NCBI GenBank assembly: GCA_903924805.1 | Contig: CAIYCZ010000619.1 | Span: forward strand, 1 to 6,321 | Direction of reading: 5' to 3' | Length of the DNA stretch: 6,321 nt | Source of the DNA: an uncultured delta proteobacterium | GTDB lineage: Bacteria > Desulfobacterota > WTBG01 > CAIYCZ01 | Shown here: in pieces, positions 5,579 through 6,321 of the stretch | Position numbering within the stretch: the first letter of the stretch is position 1 | How the letters are laid out: the number at the start of each line of letters is the position of its first letter | Notes under the pieces: model-generated | Seen by the model: only the letters and a program-made list of their open reading frames with translations | Databases searched by the model: none | What the model was told of the DNA's origin: nothing | Position numbers and translations under genes: made by a program

Positions 5579-6321
5579 ATGAAAAAGCAAAACCTGTATT
5601 ATCCAAATTTTAACGAATTCAGGAAATTATCCCGGCACGGAAATCTGATTCCGGTCTATCGCGAGATATTCGCAGATATGGAAACGCCGGTATCTGCCTG
5701 TAAGAAGCTCAATACGGTTGACCATTGCTTTCTGCTGGAGAGTGTTGAAGGCGGTGAGAAATGGGCTCGCTACAGCTTTCTGGGATTCAACCCGTCAGTC
5801 ATTATCAAGAGTAAAGGAGACCGGGTTGAGATTACTGAGGGCAGGCTGAATAAAGTGCATATCACAAACGACCCGCTTCTGTTTTTAAAAAATATCATGC
5901 GGCAGTATGACCCTGTTGAAGTCCCCGGGCTTCCGAGATTTTTTGGCGGGGCAGTCGGCTATATCAGCTACGATATGGTGCGGTTCTTTGAAAAGCTTCC
6001 GCAATCAGCACAGGACGACCTCAACTGGTATGATGCGTATTTGATGATTACCGATACGCTGCTGATTTTTGATAATCTGAAACACAGTTTAACAATAGTT
6101 TACAACGTGCATATCGACGGGAAGTCCAGCCTGCAGGAGGCCTACAAACGCGCTCTGAAAAAGATAGACACGATCGTCGGATATTTGAACAAGCCGCTCA
6201 AGAAAGAATCGAAAAAGGGAACCGGCCTGAGGGAGCCGTTAAAATCCAACTTCAAAAAGGAAGAATTCGAGGGGATAGTCAAACAAGCTAAAAAGTATAT
6301 ACGGGCAGGGGATATTATCCA
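5579..6321 (+). CDS. trpE: Anthranilate synthase component I (partial)
   Basis: The frame is open from the ATG at 5579 to the window edge, giving 247 codons of an expected length near 490-500, so it is cut at the 3' side. TrpE forms anthranilate from chorismate and ammonia/glutamine with TrpG, the first step of tryptophan synthesis, in the cytosol. Visible family marks are EFRKL and NLIPVYREI (residues 13-30), LLES and KWARYSFLG (52-69), the region that binds tryptophan for feedback inhibition, and FFGGAVGYISYD (121-132). VKQAKKYIRAGDII (234-247) begins the chorismate-binding domain, whose active-site part lies beyond the window. The Ser of LLES (residue 55), important for feedback in known enzymes, is present. 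The start fits family N-termini; the ribosome site is weak (ACGGA at 5568-5572), so translation may be modest. Expression is expected to be controlled by the attenuator at 5327-5517. Confidence 0.95.
   Translation, partial: MKKQNLYYPNFNEFRKLSRHGNLIPVYREIFADMETPVSACKKLNTVDHCFLLESVEGGEKWARYSFLGFNPSVIIKSKGDRVEITEGRLNKVHITNDPLLFLKNIMRQYDPVEVPGLPRFFGGAVGYISYDMVRFFEKLPQSAQDDLNWYDAYLMITDTLLIFDNLKHSLTIVYNVHIDGKSSLQEAYKRALKKIDTIVGYLNKPLKKESKKGTGLREPLKSNFKKEEFEGIVKQAKKYIRAGDII

Noticed and set aside
1..6321. tRNA, rRNA, CRISPR array, insertion sequence or transposase
   Set aside because: No spaced identical repeats, transposase motifs, or tRNA or rRNA signatures were seen on either strand.

Overview
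This window reads as chromosomal DNA of a Gram-negative bacterium of moderate GC content with A+T-rich intergenic regions. The main clue is an exosortase H (XrtH) locus together with a substrate tail of the IPTL-CTERM type. Both belong to protein-sorting systems that, as known from these families, occur only in bacteria with an outer membrane, often ones that make exopolysaccharide. The TrpE sequence is of an ordinary bacterial type. I cannot fix the phylum from the sequence alone; a Desulfobacterota-, Nitrospirota- or Planctomycetota-like uncultured lineage is a guess.

Layout. Positions 1-366 are non-coding: a cluster of palindromes (32-131), a terminator-like stem-loop for a gene off the left edge (182-230) and a promoter candidate (252-278). 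Next on the plus strand is a small secreted protein (367-972). Its IPTL-CTERM sorting tail is present in the DNA but in another frame (930-1052), so the gene carries a frameshift exactly between the mature domain and the sorting signal. After a short gap comes a 942-residue three-part protein (1126-3954): an alkaline-phosphatase-superfamily phosphodiesterase domain, a TPR region and a PAPS-type sulfotransferase domain. It meets, tail to tail with a 6-base overlap, a two-gene minus-strand operon: xrtH (5167-4628) followed by a membrane protein ending in a SEC-C zinc-binding motif (4650-3949).

The divergent region to the right (5168-5578) carries the xrtH promoter side and, on the plus strand, a tryptophan attenuator that precedes trpE: a promoter candidate, a leader peptide with three consecutive Trp codons (5327-5404), alternative RNA helices and a strong intrinsic terminator (5480-5517). 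trpE (5579 to the right edge) is cut by the window end after about 247 codons.

How the parts fit. The secreted protein looks like a substrate or former substrate of XrtH, the SEC-C membrane protein is probably XrtH's partner, and the large protein may modify the glycan or surface material to which sorted proteins are delivered (inference from co-location). The trp operon is a separate housekeeping unit that shares only the divergent intergenic region.
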